Assembly: GCA_023053545.1 (NCBI GenBank)
Contig: JAKZAN010000003.1
Location: forward strand, 1,453,501-1,517,500
Reading direction: 5' to 3'
DNA from: Lepidurus packardi
Taxonomy: Eukaryota; Arthropoda; Branchiopoda; Notostraca; Triopsidae
Length of the DNA stretch: 64,000 bases
Every line of letters begins with the position of its first letter. The stretch's first letter is position 1. This document shows positions 1 to 12,048 of the stretch, in pieces. The notes beneath the pieces were generated by a model that was not told the origin of the DNA, searched no databases, and saw nothing but the letters and a program-made list of their open reading frames with translations. Made by a program: the position numbers and the translations under genes.

Positions 1-460
1 GCGAGTCAGTTGAACTTAATATGGACCTTGACGATGAGCGTTTATCTGAATCGTCCATAAATGAAACGCATGAACAGGAAGGAACTGACGAGCTGCAAGC
101 TACATGTTTGAAAGGTGAAAGTGCCGGAGTCCAGGGTTGTACTGGCACTGGTAGATGCACCTTGTGCATAGCATGTGTTCACAAGATTTTATACCGGTAC
201 AATTTGTGTGCTGCGGCCTACACAAACCTATTCACTGTCTATGAATACCTCCTTACGTTGTCTTTCACTCAAGTATCTTGTGAACGTGCTTGTAGCAAGC
301 TAAAATTAGTTAAGACTCGCTTGCGCGCTAATATGAGTCAGCCCCTCCTAGAGGCTTTGATGCTTGTCAGTTTTTAAAGAGATTTAGTCGAAGAAATCAA
401 GTTTGAAGAAGTATTGAGTTCAGTCCGTCAAAGTTCCAGTTTAATGAATCGGTTTCTAAC
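1..460 (+). pseudogene. hAT-A transposase C-terminus (hAT dimerisation domain), broken
   Basis: The frame is open from the window edge. It ends in a hAT dimerisation domain with LSFTQVSCERACSKLK and KTRLRANMSQPLLEALML, typical of DUF4371/ZMYM-like hAT transposases. A TAA at 375-377 is in frame, and the same frame continues to 460 with sequence resembling the natural C-terminal tail, so it looks like a nonsense mutation. hAT-B inserted at 461. Joining 460 to 3104 across one TSD copy gives two more codons and a stop at 3108-3110. The DDE catalytic core lies outside the window. Decayed copy. Confidence 0.8.
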
Positions 461-566
461 CAGAGCTTTGGAGCGGAGCAGGAGCGCGGAGCAGTGGAGC
501 AAGGGGTTTTTGCCCGGAGCGGGAGCGGAGCAAGACTAAGCAAAACTTGACTTGCTCCACTGCTCC
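461..566 (+). repeat. hAT-B 5' subterminal GGAGC motif array
   Basis: Repeated GGAGC/GGAGCGGAGCA motifs occur mainly in one orientation, with inverted GCTCC copies near 555. A matching array is at the other end. In characterised hATs such as Ac and Hermes, subterminal short motifs are transposase-binding sites; here that role is inferred. Confidence 0.75.
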
Positions 567-756
567 GCCTACTATATATAAAATATTTTCCCACACACTT
601 ACTTTACTGACCGTGTCCTCTTAATTAAAGTTAAAATGCGAAAACAAAATTTGGCAACCACGCGTTACGTGTAAAATGCGAAAATAAAATCTGGCAACCA
701 CGCATTCCGTGATATTACGTAAACTTTGGTAACACTGCACAATGTAAACATTACCG

Positions 757-2919
757 ATGGCGTCCTTAGATCGGGACAAAAAGGCATCGGTTCCTTCCAT
801 AATAGACAACCGTCTTAGGGGCGAAGATTTAGAGAAAGTATTTACTTTCAAATTTCAGATGGGAAGAAAATATCTGCAACCCGCATAGTGGAAAACACGG
901 ACAATGAAGAAGCTGAGCAATGCAAATTTGTTTCGAAGGCCTGAACCCACATGGTCGGTAAGAAAATTCAATCTTTGGAGGCATATTAAGCGCAGCCACC
1001 CAGAAACATACGAAGACTTAATCAAAAAGAGAGATGAAGAAAACAAGAAAAAGGTTGAAGAAGCAAAGAGGCACTTTTGTCCGGAAAAAATTCCCGCGCA
1101 ACACCAACAGCGAGGAATTGCAACGTGGTTCAACCAAAAATTGCTTCGTTTTTCAAATCGGGAAGAATTACAGTTACAATGGATGCCGATACTTTTCGGA
1201 AAGTTCTCATAGAAATGGTTTGTTTGAGTTCAACACCCCCCACAACCTTTCGCTTAAAAAACAAAGGATTTCAGAGAATTGCAGGGGAAATGGGATGTTC
1301 GTCCCCTGGTTGTCAGCAAAGCGGAGTCTGGCCGGTTTCAACTCTCGGAAACATTAAAAGGAAAGCTGTGCTACTTAAAAATGGATGCAGCAACCCGCGG
1401 AAATAGAAATTTCCTTGCAGTGAACGTCCAATTTTACGACGAAGCGAAGAAGAAGATCGCAATAAAGACATTGAACATTGTCGACACTGAAGGACGGCAT
1501 AGTTCTTTGTACGTGAAAAGTCAGGTTAAGTCCATTTTGGAGAAGTTTGGTATCAGTGAAACGCAGGTTCTGAGCATCTGCGTTGACAATGCCGCAAACA
1601 TGACGTGTGCGGTTAGAAAATTTTGTGATGATGAGACTGTTCGCACTTCCGACGTTGAAGGCGCAACGCAAACTGTTGATTTGGAGGGAACTCGGCCAAT
1701 GGAAGAGGATTTCCCAGAAGAATTAGAAGACAACTCTTCAGAATCTGAATCTGGAGATACACCGAAGGAAAGAAGCTTCGATGACGCTGCAGAGTGGGTA
1801 AATGACCCAAGCCTGGTCTTACCAACATGGCTACTGAGGGATGATCCGAAATCCAAAGTCCAAGTAATGAGGTGTGGTATACACACACTGCAGTTAGCAA
1901 TTTGGGACGGGTTAAAAAAGGGATACGCAAAAACCTTCCTAGAAAAAATTCGGAAAGTTGCCGTGAAATTACGAACGCCGAATATTCGTAGTATCCTACG
2001 CAAGTTATACGGCTTAACCAAACCGTTGGACACCGTTACTCGCTGGGGCTCAACCTACAAAATGATTGAGCGACTTCTGGTATTTCGACCATACTGCGAA
2101 CAAGTAGCCGCTCTTGGAACAAAGGAACTGAATCTGACCAAAGCCGAATGGGAGGAAATCGAAGACCTAACAAATGTCTTATCGAAGCCTTACCATGCAA
2201 CCATCAATCTGCAAAGCGCAGAAATAACACCGAGAATCTTCCTCAAGGAATGGAGAAAACTACAAAAATTCTTCCACGATAACGGCGCTGAAATTGCCTT
2301 GGAAATCCTATCCTCCATGCGAAAGCGCGAAGAAAAACTCTTCGAAAATCAATATTTCCTGGCCGGAGTCTACGTCGATCCACGCTATCGAATTCTTCTA
2401 AATCAGCAGCAGCTTAATGAAGCCAAAGAAGGCCTTCTCGACATAGCTCGTAGAGTGGAAAAGCAGAAAATTTTTCAGTATGTTACTGAAGTTCATATCA
2501 GTCCGCGTTCGTCCACGGAGCCATATTCTTCGACGGTTCAATTGCAAGACGACCCTGATACTTCCAGAAGCGCTTCAGATGATGATGAATTTGAATGGGA
2601 TCTCGACAGGCAAGAAAAGAGAAGACGAGTTTCCCTCATACATAGCTCCAATAAAGAGCAATTTGAATATCATTTTCGGGAGGACTGTGCGAAAATGGAG
2701 TGTTTGGGGCGCCTTAAAGTACCTTCAGTTTTTTATGCTCTTGAGAGTTACCCGGAAGGTATTCAAGCGGCTTGCTGTATTGCCTCCTGCATACCTACCA
2801 CGCAAGCCAGTGTCGAACGGCTATTTTCGGCTCTCAAAATTATTATTGATGACCACCGCCTTAACATGAAAGATGACTTGTTGTCAGCCATCCTCTTTTA
2901 TAGAATAAACAGTGATTAA
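757..2919 (+). pseudogene. hAT-B transposase, N-terminal BED region frameshifted, core ORF open
   Basis: An ATG at 757 opens a short frame to 888. Downstream the BED finger is spread over different frames: a QCKFV segment near 930, then TWSVRKFNLWRHIKRSHPE in the frame starting at 904. The second BED cysteine appears lost by a 1-nt change. From 1279 a 546-codon frame stays open to TAA at 2917-2919. It has a first catalytic Asp region (YLKMDAATRGNRNFL), a second (LSICVDNAANMT), an acidic linker, the TRWGSTYKM motif and a dimerisation domain (TTQASVERLFSALK). AATAAA lies at 2931. Domain order is complete but the N-terminus is broken, so the copy is probably non-autonomous unless splicing rescues it. 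Confidence 0.8.
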
Positions 2920-2989
2920 ACTTCATTGCAAATAAAGTTCGCTGAAAAAAACTGTCCTGTATTTCAGTTTAAAAATTTGCTGTAGGGTA

Positions 2990-3095
2990 TGCCGGAGCAT
3001 CGGAGCGGAGTAGGAGCGGAGCAGGAGCAGGCAGAATTTGCCGGAGCGGAGCAGGAGTGGAGCAACAACCAAAATTGACGTGCTCCAAAGCTCTG
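2990..3095 (+). repeat. hAT-B 3' subterminal GGAGC motif array
   Basis: GGAGC motifs resume after the transposase stop and the AATAAA at 2931, and run to the 3' TIR with the same spacing style as the 5' array. This shows the two ends belong to one element. Confidence 0.75.
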
Positions 3096-3270
3096 TTTCT
3101 AACAGTCTAAATTTAGTGTTTGTAATGATTGTTCCACAATAAACCAGACTATGTTTTTATGTATAACGAGAATCTTAATACTAAACGAACCACTAATAAT
3201 TTATTTTTGTATCGACGGCGCCGCATGGAATAGTTTCCACACCCGCCGCCGGGGTGCCAGTCCGCCCCTG

Positions 3271-3405
3271 GCTGGATGACTAGCGAAATATTCAGCAACG
3301 GGTTCATGAAACACTTCACTCAATACGCCAGGTGTAGCAAGGACAAAAAGTGCCTAATGTTAATGGACAACCACGAGAGTTATATTTCTCTGGACATACT
3401 AAAGC
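3271..3405 (+). pseudogene. pogo/Tigger-like DDE transposase fragment
   Basis: Translation directly after the hAT-A terminus gives GWMTSEIF and then LMLMDNHESYISLDIL. This matches the pattern around the second catalytic Asp of pogo/Tigger (CENP-B-like) DDE endonucleases, where a DNHxSH-type motif is usual. About 45 codons survive, so it is a relic. hAT-A inserted inside this sequence: its 8-bp flank is part of the GWMT codons. Confidence 0.65.
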
Positions 3406-3899
3406 CTGCTTTACATTGCACATGTCAACTGTCTGTCTGGCGGGCAAGCCGCATGCGCAGTACCGTTGACATGGCTGGAACTCCTGTCAGAAAACTACAG
3501 TGTCAAAGAGTCCAGCAGCGCTCAACTTTTCTGGCTGACAGGCCTGTTTCGACCAATCACAAAAGAGGTGGGTAGGGCCACGTGTTTTTGTAAACATTGA
3601 TTTTGATTTGACTTGAACAACTTATGAACATTATTATGAATTATTTAACTTGATATTATTTTTATAGCCTATAGGTAATTATACATAGTCTTATATATAT
3701 CCACTATATATTATATATCCGTTATATATTGTATTATATATCCATTATGTATTTTATATACCCATTATATTTACCCATTAAATTTTTTCGAAAATTTTTT
3801 CGAACGTTTTCTCCGAAGCTTTCTGTGTTGCTGCGTTTCTGTGTAGTGTTTTAAAAGCTTCCAGTGCTGGAAGTCGTGAAAACTTTGACTCGTGAAAAA
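3406..3899. other. Noncoding spacer with AT-rich repeats
   Basis: No gene seen. It has an inverted repeat (ACATGTCAAC near 3420, GTTGACATG near 3465) and a second partial one (GTCAG...AAAA with TTTTCTGGCTGAC, 3487-3541). Both could be the decayed 5' end of the DNA transposon carrying the downstream MADF gene. From about 3683 to 3782 it is a degenerate AT-rich repeat built on TATATCCATTATAT. Confidence 0.5.
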
Positions 3900-4757
3900 A
3901 TGTCTTTTGAAGATAAATTAATAGACTTAGTGCGAGAGCACCCGCATTTGTACGATAAGAGCTTACGAGGATATAAGGATGCAATCAAGAGTGAAAATAG
4001 TTGGAATAAGATAGCGAAAGAGTTGGGGCTTCAAGGTATGTATAATAAATATTTTTGGACAAGTCCCATAATATTTCATATGATTTGAAAATAGGAGGAG
4101 AACAAGCCAAAAATAGATGGTCCACTTTGCGGCAAACGGTTTCAAAACAAGTTAGAAAAATGAAGTCAGTCCCCAGCAGCTCAGGAGCAAATGATGTACC
4201 AAAATGGAAATATTTTGAGCCCCTTCGTTTCTTAATGGACTACATGGCCAATAGGGAGTACGTGTACATATCTGCTAAAATTTAAAAGTTCAATTGATAA
4301 TTTGGTTCTACTGTAGCACTGCCACGAATTTGAGCTGCTCTGTCGACGGAAATGTTGAAAAAGTTATACCTTTTGAAGAAGGATCCGTCTCTATAGATAA
4401 GTTGATTTGAAAAGCATAGTTTAGGTTTCCCTAATCGACGATCAAGAAATTTTGTTTGAAAATGATGAAAATTTGCAACCTTCGACACAGGCATTTGAAA
4501 TTGTCATGCCCGGACCCTCAGGGTGCAACGAGCGTCCATCGAAAAAGAGGAAAAGGTCGCATTCTCCAATTTTGAATACCTTGCAAGAAACCCGAAGTGA
4601 ATTTTCCGCCGTCATGTCCAAATTAATCCAGCCTCAGGAAAATGTTCACGAAGCGGACATTTTCGGAAAATTAGTAGCTACGTCAATGAAGAAGCTATCA
4701 AAGACGCGATATTTGAAAGCAAAAAGATAAATTCAGGCCATATTAAATGATCTAGAA

Positions 4758-7405
4758 CAGGGCTGTCCAACTGGCGGCCCGCGGGCCGCATCCGTCCCGC
4801 GAGAGACCTTTATCCGGCCCGCGACCACTTTGACAAAAGTATTTGGAAATTTACACTGTCAAATATATTAGGTAAACACTTTTCCCAAAAGTGTAGTGAA
4901 GGAATAAAATTACTTTGCGTAATCGCAGAAAACTTGAAAAGTCGAAAGCTTGAATTCACTATATGGACAGTATGACAAGAACGGAAAGGAACAGCTTGTC
5001 TGTGAGACCACAAAAATTGAAACAGGGGAATTCCCCAGTCCTACCCTAAGTCCTTCCCCAGAAGAACCTCGATGTTTCAAAAACCGAAACTTTTTCCAAC
5101 TTTTTTTTTACGTCTCCAAGTCACCCTCGTAAGTTGTATCGAGTTGGGGAACTTGAGTCGCTGCAAAATGCGCTGACTTCTGTTGGCGAAGGGATAAAAC
5201 TGTATCTAAAAGTCATTCTGCAAGCGTTTTGACAACGGTCGTTAGTGTTTACAAGCGTTCCCATAGTTTTCTTCGCTTTCCCTTTAAATTTGTGTTAAAA
5301 TGAATAAGCAAGGTGCTAAGAAGAGAAAAGTAGACACAGAAAATCGAGCATTTCAATCGCGTTGGGAAAGTGAATATTTTGTAACAATGAACAATGGAAA
5401 ATTACAATGCCTAGTTGAAGGTTGCATGGTCGTTTTGTCGGTTGCTAAGGAGTATAACGTGAAGAGACACTATACAACTCTCCACCAGGAAAATCTGAAG
5501 AAATATGATGGACCCGCAAGAACTACACTTTTGGAAGATTGCAAGAAAAAGCTCAAACAGCAGACAGGAATGTTTACGAAGTTAGCAACTTCTCAAACGT
5601 CCAGTTTGACTGCGTCTTACGCAGTTGCTTTGGAGCTTGCGAAGGCGAAGAAACCCTTCACTGATGGAGCAATTGTAAAAAGATGTGCTATTGAAATGGC
5701 AAAGGCATTCAATGATACAAAAACGGTGGAAAAGTTTGAAAGTGTCGCTCTCTCGCATAAAACGATATCAAGACGAGTGAAAGATATCGACGTGCACTTG
5801 GCCGAGAAACTCACTGCCGTGGTGGAGAAATGTCGGTTCTTCTCGTTATGTTTGGACGAAAGTACCGATCAAACCGACATAAGTCAACTGGCAGTATTTA
5901 TTCGTACTGTTCAGGGTGACTTTTCTGTTAATGAAGAGCTTCTTGGTCTCTGTTCATTAAAAGGGACCACAAAGGGGGCGGACATTTACGAAGCAGTCAA
6001 AAGCACCGTAGACAAATTCGGCGGGTTCGATAAATGCACATGCATTGTTACGGATGGAGCTAAGGCTATGGTTGGGGTGCACAACGGATTGTCTGGTCTT
6101 CTCAAAAAGAATGGAATAAATTGTCCATTGCTTCACTGTATCATTCAACAGGAAGCGTTGTGCCGGAAAGTGTTAAAGCACAGTAACGTTATGAATACTG
6201 TAGTCAAAATTACGAAATCTTATTCGGGGCGGAAATAGGTCGCTTACTCATAGGAAATTTAGGGAGTTCTTGGAAGAAATGAATTCAGCCTATGGAGATC
6301 TGCTTCTTCATTCGGACGTGCGTTGGCTAAGTGCGGGGAAATGTTTGGAACGTTTTTTTGCAATTAGGCAAGAAATTGCGATATTTTTAAGTAGCGAAGT
6401 CAAGTCTGAGACGGGCTTTTTCGAAGAGCAACTTCGAGATCCAAAATTTCTGAAAGAGCTGGCGTTTTTAACAGACATGACGGGACATCTGAACGACCTT
6501 AATCTTAAACTTCAAGGAAAGGATAAAAACATACCAGACTTAGTTGGGAATATTAACGGATTTCGAAACAAATTGCGAATCTTCAAAATTTCATTGCAAA
6601 AAAATGACCTGTCTCATTTCCCGGCTTGCAAAGAACTGGCTGAAGAGCTGAAAGATACGGAAGATGGGAACTTCTCGAAATTCGCATCATACGCTGAAAG
6701 TCTGATTTATGGAATTTAATGGGCGTTTCGCTGATTTTGAAGCAATGAAGATGGACATTTCCTTATGCAGTCCAATGAACGCATCAATTGAAGATCAAGA
6801 AGCGAAATATCCGCTTGAACTGTGTGATCTTCAGGGAGATCCACTTTACTTGGGAATAAAAGAAAGCGGGCTGCAAATTTTTAAAACGCTTCCTGATCAG
6901 CGTTTTCCCAACCTCAGAAATTTTGGACTGCGAATGACTTCGATGTTCGGCAGCACTTACTTGTGTGAGAGCGCTTTTTCGAACATGAAGTTTATTAAAT
7001 CTCGCCATCGGAGCACAATGACAGACACGTCTCTTTTTAACTTGCTTAGGGTTGCTACCACCGATTTACAGGTTGATATTTACGATTTAGTAGAGGGGAA
7101 CAAATGTCCTCAGTCCTCTCACTAAAGTTTGTGATCCACAAAATAAGTGCAATCATTAATAAGTGCAATCGCTAATAAAAGCAATCGTTCATAAAATAAT
7201 TTCAATCTTAATAAATATAAATAAAATAAGCTCAATAATAAACAAAGTGCATTAATTAACGTGTTTTGTGTAAGTATTACATATATCCTATCAAAAGTAT
7301 ATGATGACCTACCCCCCCCCCCCCGTTAACGGACTTAGTACGGCCCCCGGGTTCATGCTTGTGTAGTGTCGTGGCCCTCAGTGGGTCAGAAGTTGGACAG
7401 CCCTG
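4758..7405 (+). mobile_element. hAT-C: complete hAT transposon, 2648 bp
   Basis: The TIR CAGGGCTGTCCAACT at 4758 matches the inverted copy ending at 7405. The 8-bp TSD ATCTAGAA is perfect at 4750-4757 and 7406-7413. The 5' end is rich in GGCCCGCGGGCC-like sequence. A run of 13 C lies at 7312-7324. The element sits inside the BESS-domain codons of the MADF gene, so it is younger than that gene copy. Confidence 0.95.
5300..7125 (+). pseudogene. hAT-C transposase (GTF2IRD2/ZBED-like), two frameshifts
   Basis: ATG at 5300 follows about 540 bp of leader. The N-terminus has a BED-like finger (LQCLVEGC ... VKRHYTTLH). Core motifs are FSLCLDESTDQTDISQLAVF (first Asp), CIVTDGAKAMVG (second Asp), and SDVRWLSAGKCLERFF after the break. 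The frame shifts near 6227-6235, where a GGNRSLTHRKFREF segment moves to another frame, and again near 6700-6715. It ends with a dimerisation domain (STYLCESAFSNMKFIKSRHR) and TAA at 7125. The family resembles the hAT lineage that gave rise to vertebrate GTF2IRD2. Two single-frame breaks make this copy non-functional as read. Confidence 0.85.
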
Positions 7406-7433
7406 ATCTAGAAGAACTCGAATACGATATGTA

Positions 7434-8443
7434 ATGCACTCAGTGAATTAATATCTTATTCAGTAAATCTTGTGAAATTATCTTCTAAATTATCAGTATT
7501 ATCTTATTGTAAATTATTAAATTATTCGATACCGCATTGTTTTCCGTACTGTTACTCCTGTTAATGTAAAATTCATGTAAAGTTTGTGTAATGAAAAAAT
7601 TAAGAAGTGGACAAAGAAATACAGGAGTGTTATGGCGAGAAATTACACTTTGGAAGAATTCTATGTGAAAGAGAGAAGTTGGTTTCTCTGCACCCCTTCC
7701 CATTGACTGAGGGCCTGAGGGGGAAACGGTTGGACATGGGAAGGGGGATGAAAGGTGAAAGGAAGAGTTGGGGAAGACGTAAGTCTTCGTAAGAATCGCA
7801 CAGTCGGGCCGAGCGATTGGCCCGTGCGACAACTGCGCGTTTGGCAACACATCTCGTGAGGCTCCGGTGAGTACTACTTTGTTCACACCAGTAAGCCGGT
7901 TGCTTACACTTGCAATCTTAGGCATCAACGAAGAGGAATATGCCAAATTATAGCTTCCGGTACTCGAACAGGAGTTACAGATTATAGCTTCCCGTACAGC
8001 GAACGAGGAGTTATCCAAATTAGACCAAATCAGCTCTCGAATCAAATCAGCAAATCATCCAAATTAGACCAAATCCAAAAGCAAACCAACGCCATCCCTA
8101 AGCTACTAGCAGAGATTAAATCTCTAAAGGAGACGGTTAACAAACTCCACCCACCTCCATCCCATCGTTCCCGCAACAATCCTCGCCATCGCTCAGTAAT
8201 TCCACCAGACCCATACCAACCCCACCCAGGCCAGGCCCATACCACAACCCAACAATTTTGTCGACGAGTTAAGGCACATTTTATCGTCAACTGGTCCGTT
8301 GACCAGTTGAGTATGACAGAATCCCCGGTAGACGAGAAAATGCGAAGAACGCAAGTCGCAGTTCAACTCCTTTAGTTCAACTACTAGTTGACAATAAAAT
8401 ACCCGTCCTCGCAGTGTTTACAAACATTATTATCTGCCTTCGT
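7434..8443. other. Intergenic stretch with possible LINE ORF1 relic
   Basis: No complete gene. At 8060-8275 a + frame reads KLDQIQKQTNAIPKLLAEIK and then a proline-rich tail, resembling the coiled-coil and linker of a LINE ORF1. A LINE zinc-knuckle and RT fragment lies at 12088-12630, so the Harbinger copy may have split one LINE; this is tentative. A palindrome CAACTGGTC/GACCAGTTG at 8290-8311 may be near the Harbinger 5' end. Confidence 0.35.
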
Positions 8444-9511
8444 AATGGATCTCGAAGAAAACACAAGTAAATACAAGATTATTTTCATGAATTTGAGCTA
8501 CAATTGTTATTCTCTTTGGTAGTCAACTAGTCCTTGCAACAGTTGCAGTAAAACAGTTTCTTGACCATGTTATTGAAGAAGAGTCAACTAGTGAATCTGA
8601 AGGAGAAGTAGATGATGACATTAATATTAATCTAGTCATTTCTTTTATTTCTCTTGGAAGTGAAACTCACCGTCGGCAATCTGGATATAAATTTGTTATT
8701 GAGTCGTATTCGGATGCGGACTTTTGGGGTCATTTTCGCTTGACGCGCTCAACATTTAAAAAAATCTGTGATTTGCAAGGTGATTCTGGATTTTTAAATG
8801 ATGTTGTCTACCACGGCGGCTATCAACCAGTATCTTTGGATACACTGCAATACATTACTCTCAGTTATCCTGGAAACCAAGGGGCCATTCGCCTCATCGC
8901 AGACAAGTTCGGATATTCGGAGTCAACTATCTGGCGAGTGGTGCAAACCGAGTGCCAATGGTTTTTTGACAATCAAGCACGTTTTATTCGATGGCCTACG
9001 AGTGACAATGCTCGCGCCATAGCTCGGAGGTTTCAGAAGCAGCGTGGTTTTCCTGGAGCTGTGGGAGCTATTGACGGTTGCCATATTCCTATTCACCCAC
9101 CGTCTGCGAATAGAAGAGCGTACCTAAACTATAAACGTTTCCACAGCATCGTACTAATCGCAGTATGTCTCCCGAACAAATCGTTTTCATATATATTTAC
9201 CGGATTCCCCGGTAGCTGCCACGACTCGCATGTCTTCCAGCGGTCATCACTCTTCATGGACAGATTCTTACTTCACAAAACTACCACTTGATTGGGGACA
9301 GTGCATTTCCATTGAAGAAGTGGTTGTTGGTACCGTACAAGTTTCAAGAAAACCTTTCTGAGTCCCAAAAATTGTATAATAAGAAACTGTCTGGCACCAG
9401 AATAGTAGAACAAGCCTTTGGTAATTTAAAAATGAGATTTCGAAGATGCCAGAAGGTACATGCAACGGTAGAAAATAGTGTTAAAGTTGTTGTTGCTTCT
9501 TGTGTGTTAGA

Positions 9512-12048
9512 TAGGGTGACCATACGTCCCGTTTTGAACGGGACAGTTCCGTGTTTTCGTTCATTTTTAGGTGTCCCGTTTTTTTCACCAAAAAGGCGGT
9601 TTTGTCCCGTTTTTGAAAGAAATGGTAAATGTGCTGCATTTTTATTTACAAATGACGAATTCAAAGGAAGTTTAAATTCGAAATACATATTTAACGATCC
9701 CTAGTCGAAGCAAAAATTGCAGTAGTAGACCGCCTGTTAAACACCGCGCCTTCTTCGCGGATCGAACTCGCTGTTCGGGCTCGTAAAGACGCTTTTTCCC
9801 CTCTGTTCTAGGCTGAGGAAGGGTAGAAGCTAAAAACTAAGGGAAAAAACGTCATCGAACTCCTCCCCCTCCCGGCTTGCGATTTGGCCTCGCAACACTT
9901 GCATCTATGAAGCGCAACGGTTTCTAGTTTAAGCGTTTGCTTATCTTTGTTCAGTGTTCAGTTAATCAGTGTTCATGTTCAGTGTGTTAACGTGTACAAT
10001 GTCTAAGAAACGAAGTTGCACTTTTAATGATGATCTCCAAAAGGAGTTCAAGTTCATTAAACTGGACAACCTTTGTAGTGACGGGTCAAAAGTTGTTTGC
10101 CAGCACTGTAACGTGCATTTCTCCATTGCTCACGGGGGGAGAAGCGATATCAATCAGCACTTACGAAGTCAGAAACATAAGAATGCTGAAAATAGTGTTG
10201 CTTCTCTTAAAAACATTACTTTGTTCATGGTAAAACAGGACGATACTGAACGTGACAAAGTTGCCGCAAGTGAAGCTCTTTTTGCGTATCATTCCGTGAA
10301 GCATGGCCAGAGCTTACGCGCTAATGACTGCCTATCGTCACTAGTAAAAAAACTTTACGAGCCAAAGTTTTCGTCCGCACGTACGAAGTCAGAAGCAATA
10401 ATTACCAACGTTCTGTCTCCGTATGTGTTAAGTGAAGTAATGGACGACTTGAAAAGTACGAAAAGCATAACTATCAGCTTAGACGCCTCAAACAAGAAAG
10501 ACATCAAACTTTTCCTTATCGTCGTACGTTACTTTTTGCCTTACTGTGGCGTTCGAGACAAAATAGTTGACTTTGTTTCCTTACCTGGTGAAACGTCTGA
10601 CTTGCAAAGCAACATGTTAAAACAAGTTATTGCGAAATTTTCGTTGGAAACGAAAATCGTTGCCTTGTGTGCCGATAACACAAATACTAACTTCGGCGGC
10701 TGCAAAAGACTTGGCAAAAATAACGTATGGCGAAAGCTCGAAACTGAATTAAAGAGAGACATCATCGGTATTGGTTGTGGTGCCCACATCATACACAATT
10801 GTCTCCAGTGTGCTGTCGATTGTTTACCCATTGATATTGAAAGTTTTGCTGTAAAAGTTTACAAGTATTTCAGTATTTACACAGTCCGAGTCGAGGAACT
10901 GAAATCTTTTTGTGACTTTGCTGGAAACGATTACGCAAGATTGTTGGAGCATGGAAATACGCGCTTCTTATCATTAGGTCCTTCAATTGAGCGAATTCTG
11001 AGCATGTTTGATGGGCTTCGGTCTTATTTCCTTTCCCAAGAAAAATGACCAGTTATACTACGGAAATTATTTGAAGATCCGTGCTTGAGGCTATGGTTGT
11101 CGTTTGCAAGAGATCAAGTGGCCACGTTTCAAACGTACATCAGTATAGTCGAACGAGACAACGTTTCTGCCGTAGAAGTAGCCGCGTATATTGAAAGCTT
11201 GTGTTCAATCTAGATTCCAAGAAAAGTGAGGTGTTTATAACCTCCGATGTCAAGAGGCAATTGGAGCTCTTGGTAGACTCAGGCGAAATTACTGAGGCCA
11301 GATTCTTTGCTGCAGTAGAGAATTTTTATGCAACCAGTTCGGAGTATCTAAGCAAGTGGAAAGGCAGTCTTGGAGGAAACGAGAAGTTCGTTTGGATTTT
11401 GCTTAGAAAGACGCCAGAATGGAAAGAAGTGCAGGAATGCTTGACTGAAGAACTACTGGTTCGCACAGAAATACAAGAGACCTGCGTATTTGACCAATGG
11501 ACCCTCATAAAGCCCATAATTCAGAGAGAGTTAAATAGCTGGAACGAAGAAAAAATTCCAGTTTCTGAACGGTGGGTACGGGTTTTTTCTGAAATGGTAG
11601 AAAAACACTTAGAGTATAAAGACTTCTGCAACATTGTCGAGTTCGTTCTCTGCCAACCAGGCACTACGTCCCCCGTTGAGCGTATTTTCTCCGTAATGAA
11701 CCGCATGTGGACAAAAGATAAGTCGAGATTAAGCGTAGAAACCATGAGAGCTATGCTGATAGTGAGACAGAACAGTGCACTGATTGTGAACATTTCTACG
11801 ACAAAATAGTGAAAGACCGAAAGCTACTGAAGAGCATTTCTTCATCGACGAAGTATTCCTGGGCTCGTAGAGGTGAGACGGAATCTCCTTCTACCTCTAC
11901 TGAATAGAGCAACACAAAAAAACTATTTGGCACCAATCAAACATGAGCGAAAATTGAAGGTAAGTTAATTTTTTTCCGTTGTCCCGTTTTGTCCCGTTTT
12001 CATGACTGAAATGTCCCGTTTTTGAGTCAGGGAAATATGGTCACCCTA
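9512..12048 (+). mobile_element. hAT-D: complete hAT transposon, 2537 bp
   Basis: The TIR TAGGGTGACCATA at 9512 has its reverse complement ending at 12048. The 8-bp TSD GTGTTAGA is perfect at 9504-9511 and 12049-12056. GTCCCGTTTT motifs are repeated at both ends (9525-9615 and 11980-12025). It is inserted five codons before the Harbinger transposase stop. Confidence 0.95.
9999..11809 (+). pseudogene. hAT-D transposase, one stop and one frameshift
   Basis: I chose the ATG at 9999 (MSKKRS) because the earlier in-frame ATG gives a hydrophobic, non-conserved extension. A BED-type finger follows (VVCQHCNVHF ... INQHLRSQKHKNA). Core motifs are TISLDASNKKDIKLFLIVV (first Asp) and IVALCADNTNTNFGG (second Asp). 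A TGA at 11046-11048 interrupts the frame, which continues open (PVILRKLFEDPCLRLW) to about 11200. There it shifts into the frame that runs to 11809. The C-terminus has the dimerisation motif SPVERIFSVMNRMWTKDKSR. Full-length homologue in layout but inactive as read. Confidence 0.85.

Larger units (their letters stand above)
461..3095 (+). mobile_element. hAT-B: complete hAT transposon, 2635 bp
   Basis: The TIR is CAGAGCTTTGGAGC at 461 with its reverse complement ending at 3095. The 8-bp TSD TTTCTAAC is perfect at 453-460 and 3096-3103. Both ends carry dense GGAGC/GGAGCGGAGCA motifs. It is inserted in the last codons of the hAT-A transposase. All hAT hallmarks are seen directly: 8-bp TSD, short TIR, RNase H-like core and C-terminal dimerisation domain. 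It is younger than hAT-A. Confidence 0.95.
1..3270 (+). mobile_element. hAT-A: 3' part of a hAT transposon, 5' end outside window
   Basis: The right end is the inverted form of CAGGGGCGGACTGGC, a typical hAT terminus, ending at 3270. The next 8 bp (GCTGGATG, 3271-3278) are the likely 3' TSD copy, but its partner is off-window. The element carries the C-terminus of a transposase at 1-460 and is interrupted by hAT-B at 461-3095. After hAT-B, 3111-3270 holds 3' untranslated sequence with no gene. The flanking DNA is a pogo-like fragment. Confidence 0.8.
3900..7433 (+). pseudogene. MADF/BESS-domain gene, split by hAT-C
   Basis: ATG at 3900 starts a MADF domain (LIDLVREHPHLYDKSLRGYK, then SWNKIAKELGLQ). 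A GT-AG intron at 4036-4094 joins to GEQAKNRWSTLRQTVSKQV, completing the domain. A further junction around 4257-4317 (donor GTACGT) continues the frame. From about 4428 the frame runs into a BESS-like end (DIFGKLVATSMKKLSKTRY). A TAA at 4729-4731 replaces an expected residue. The frame continues through NDLE, is cut by hAT-C, and resumes at 7414 as ELEYDM and a stop at 7433. MADF/BESS proteins bind DNA and occur both as host Adf-1-type factors and as accessory ORFs of PIF/Harbinger elements. A Harbinger transposase lies downstream on the same strand, so I favour a transposon accessory gene. Confidence 0.7.

Noticed and set aside
3900-4757. MADF/BESS gene as a functional host Adf-1-like factor
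   Set aside because: In-frame TAA in the BESS region, hAT-C in the last codons and a neighbouring Harbinger transposase favour a dead transposon gene.
7485-8290. Antisense frames up to 186 codons
   Set aside because: No domain pattern and low-complexity composition; probably chance frames opposite a LINE-like relic.
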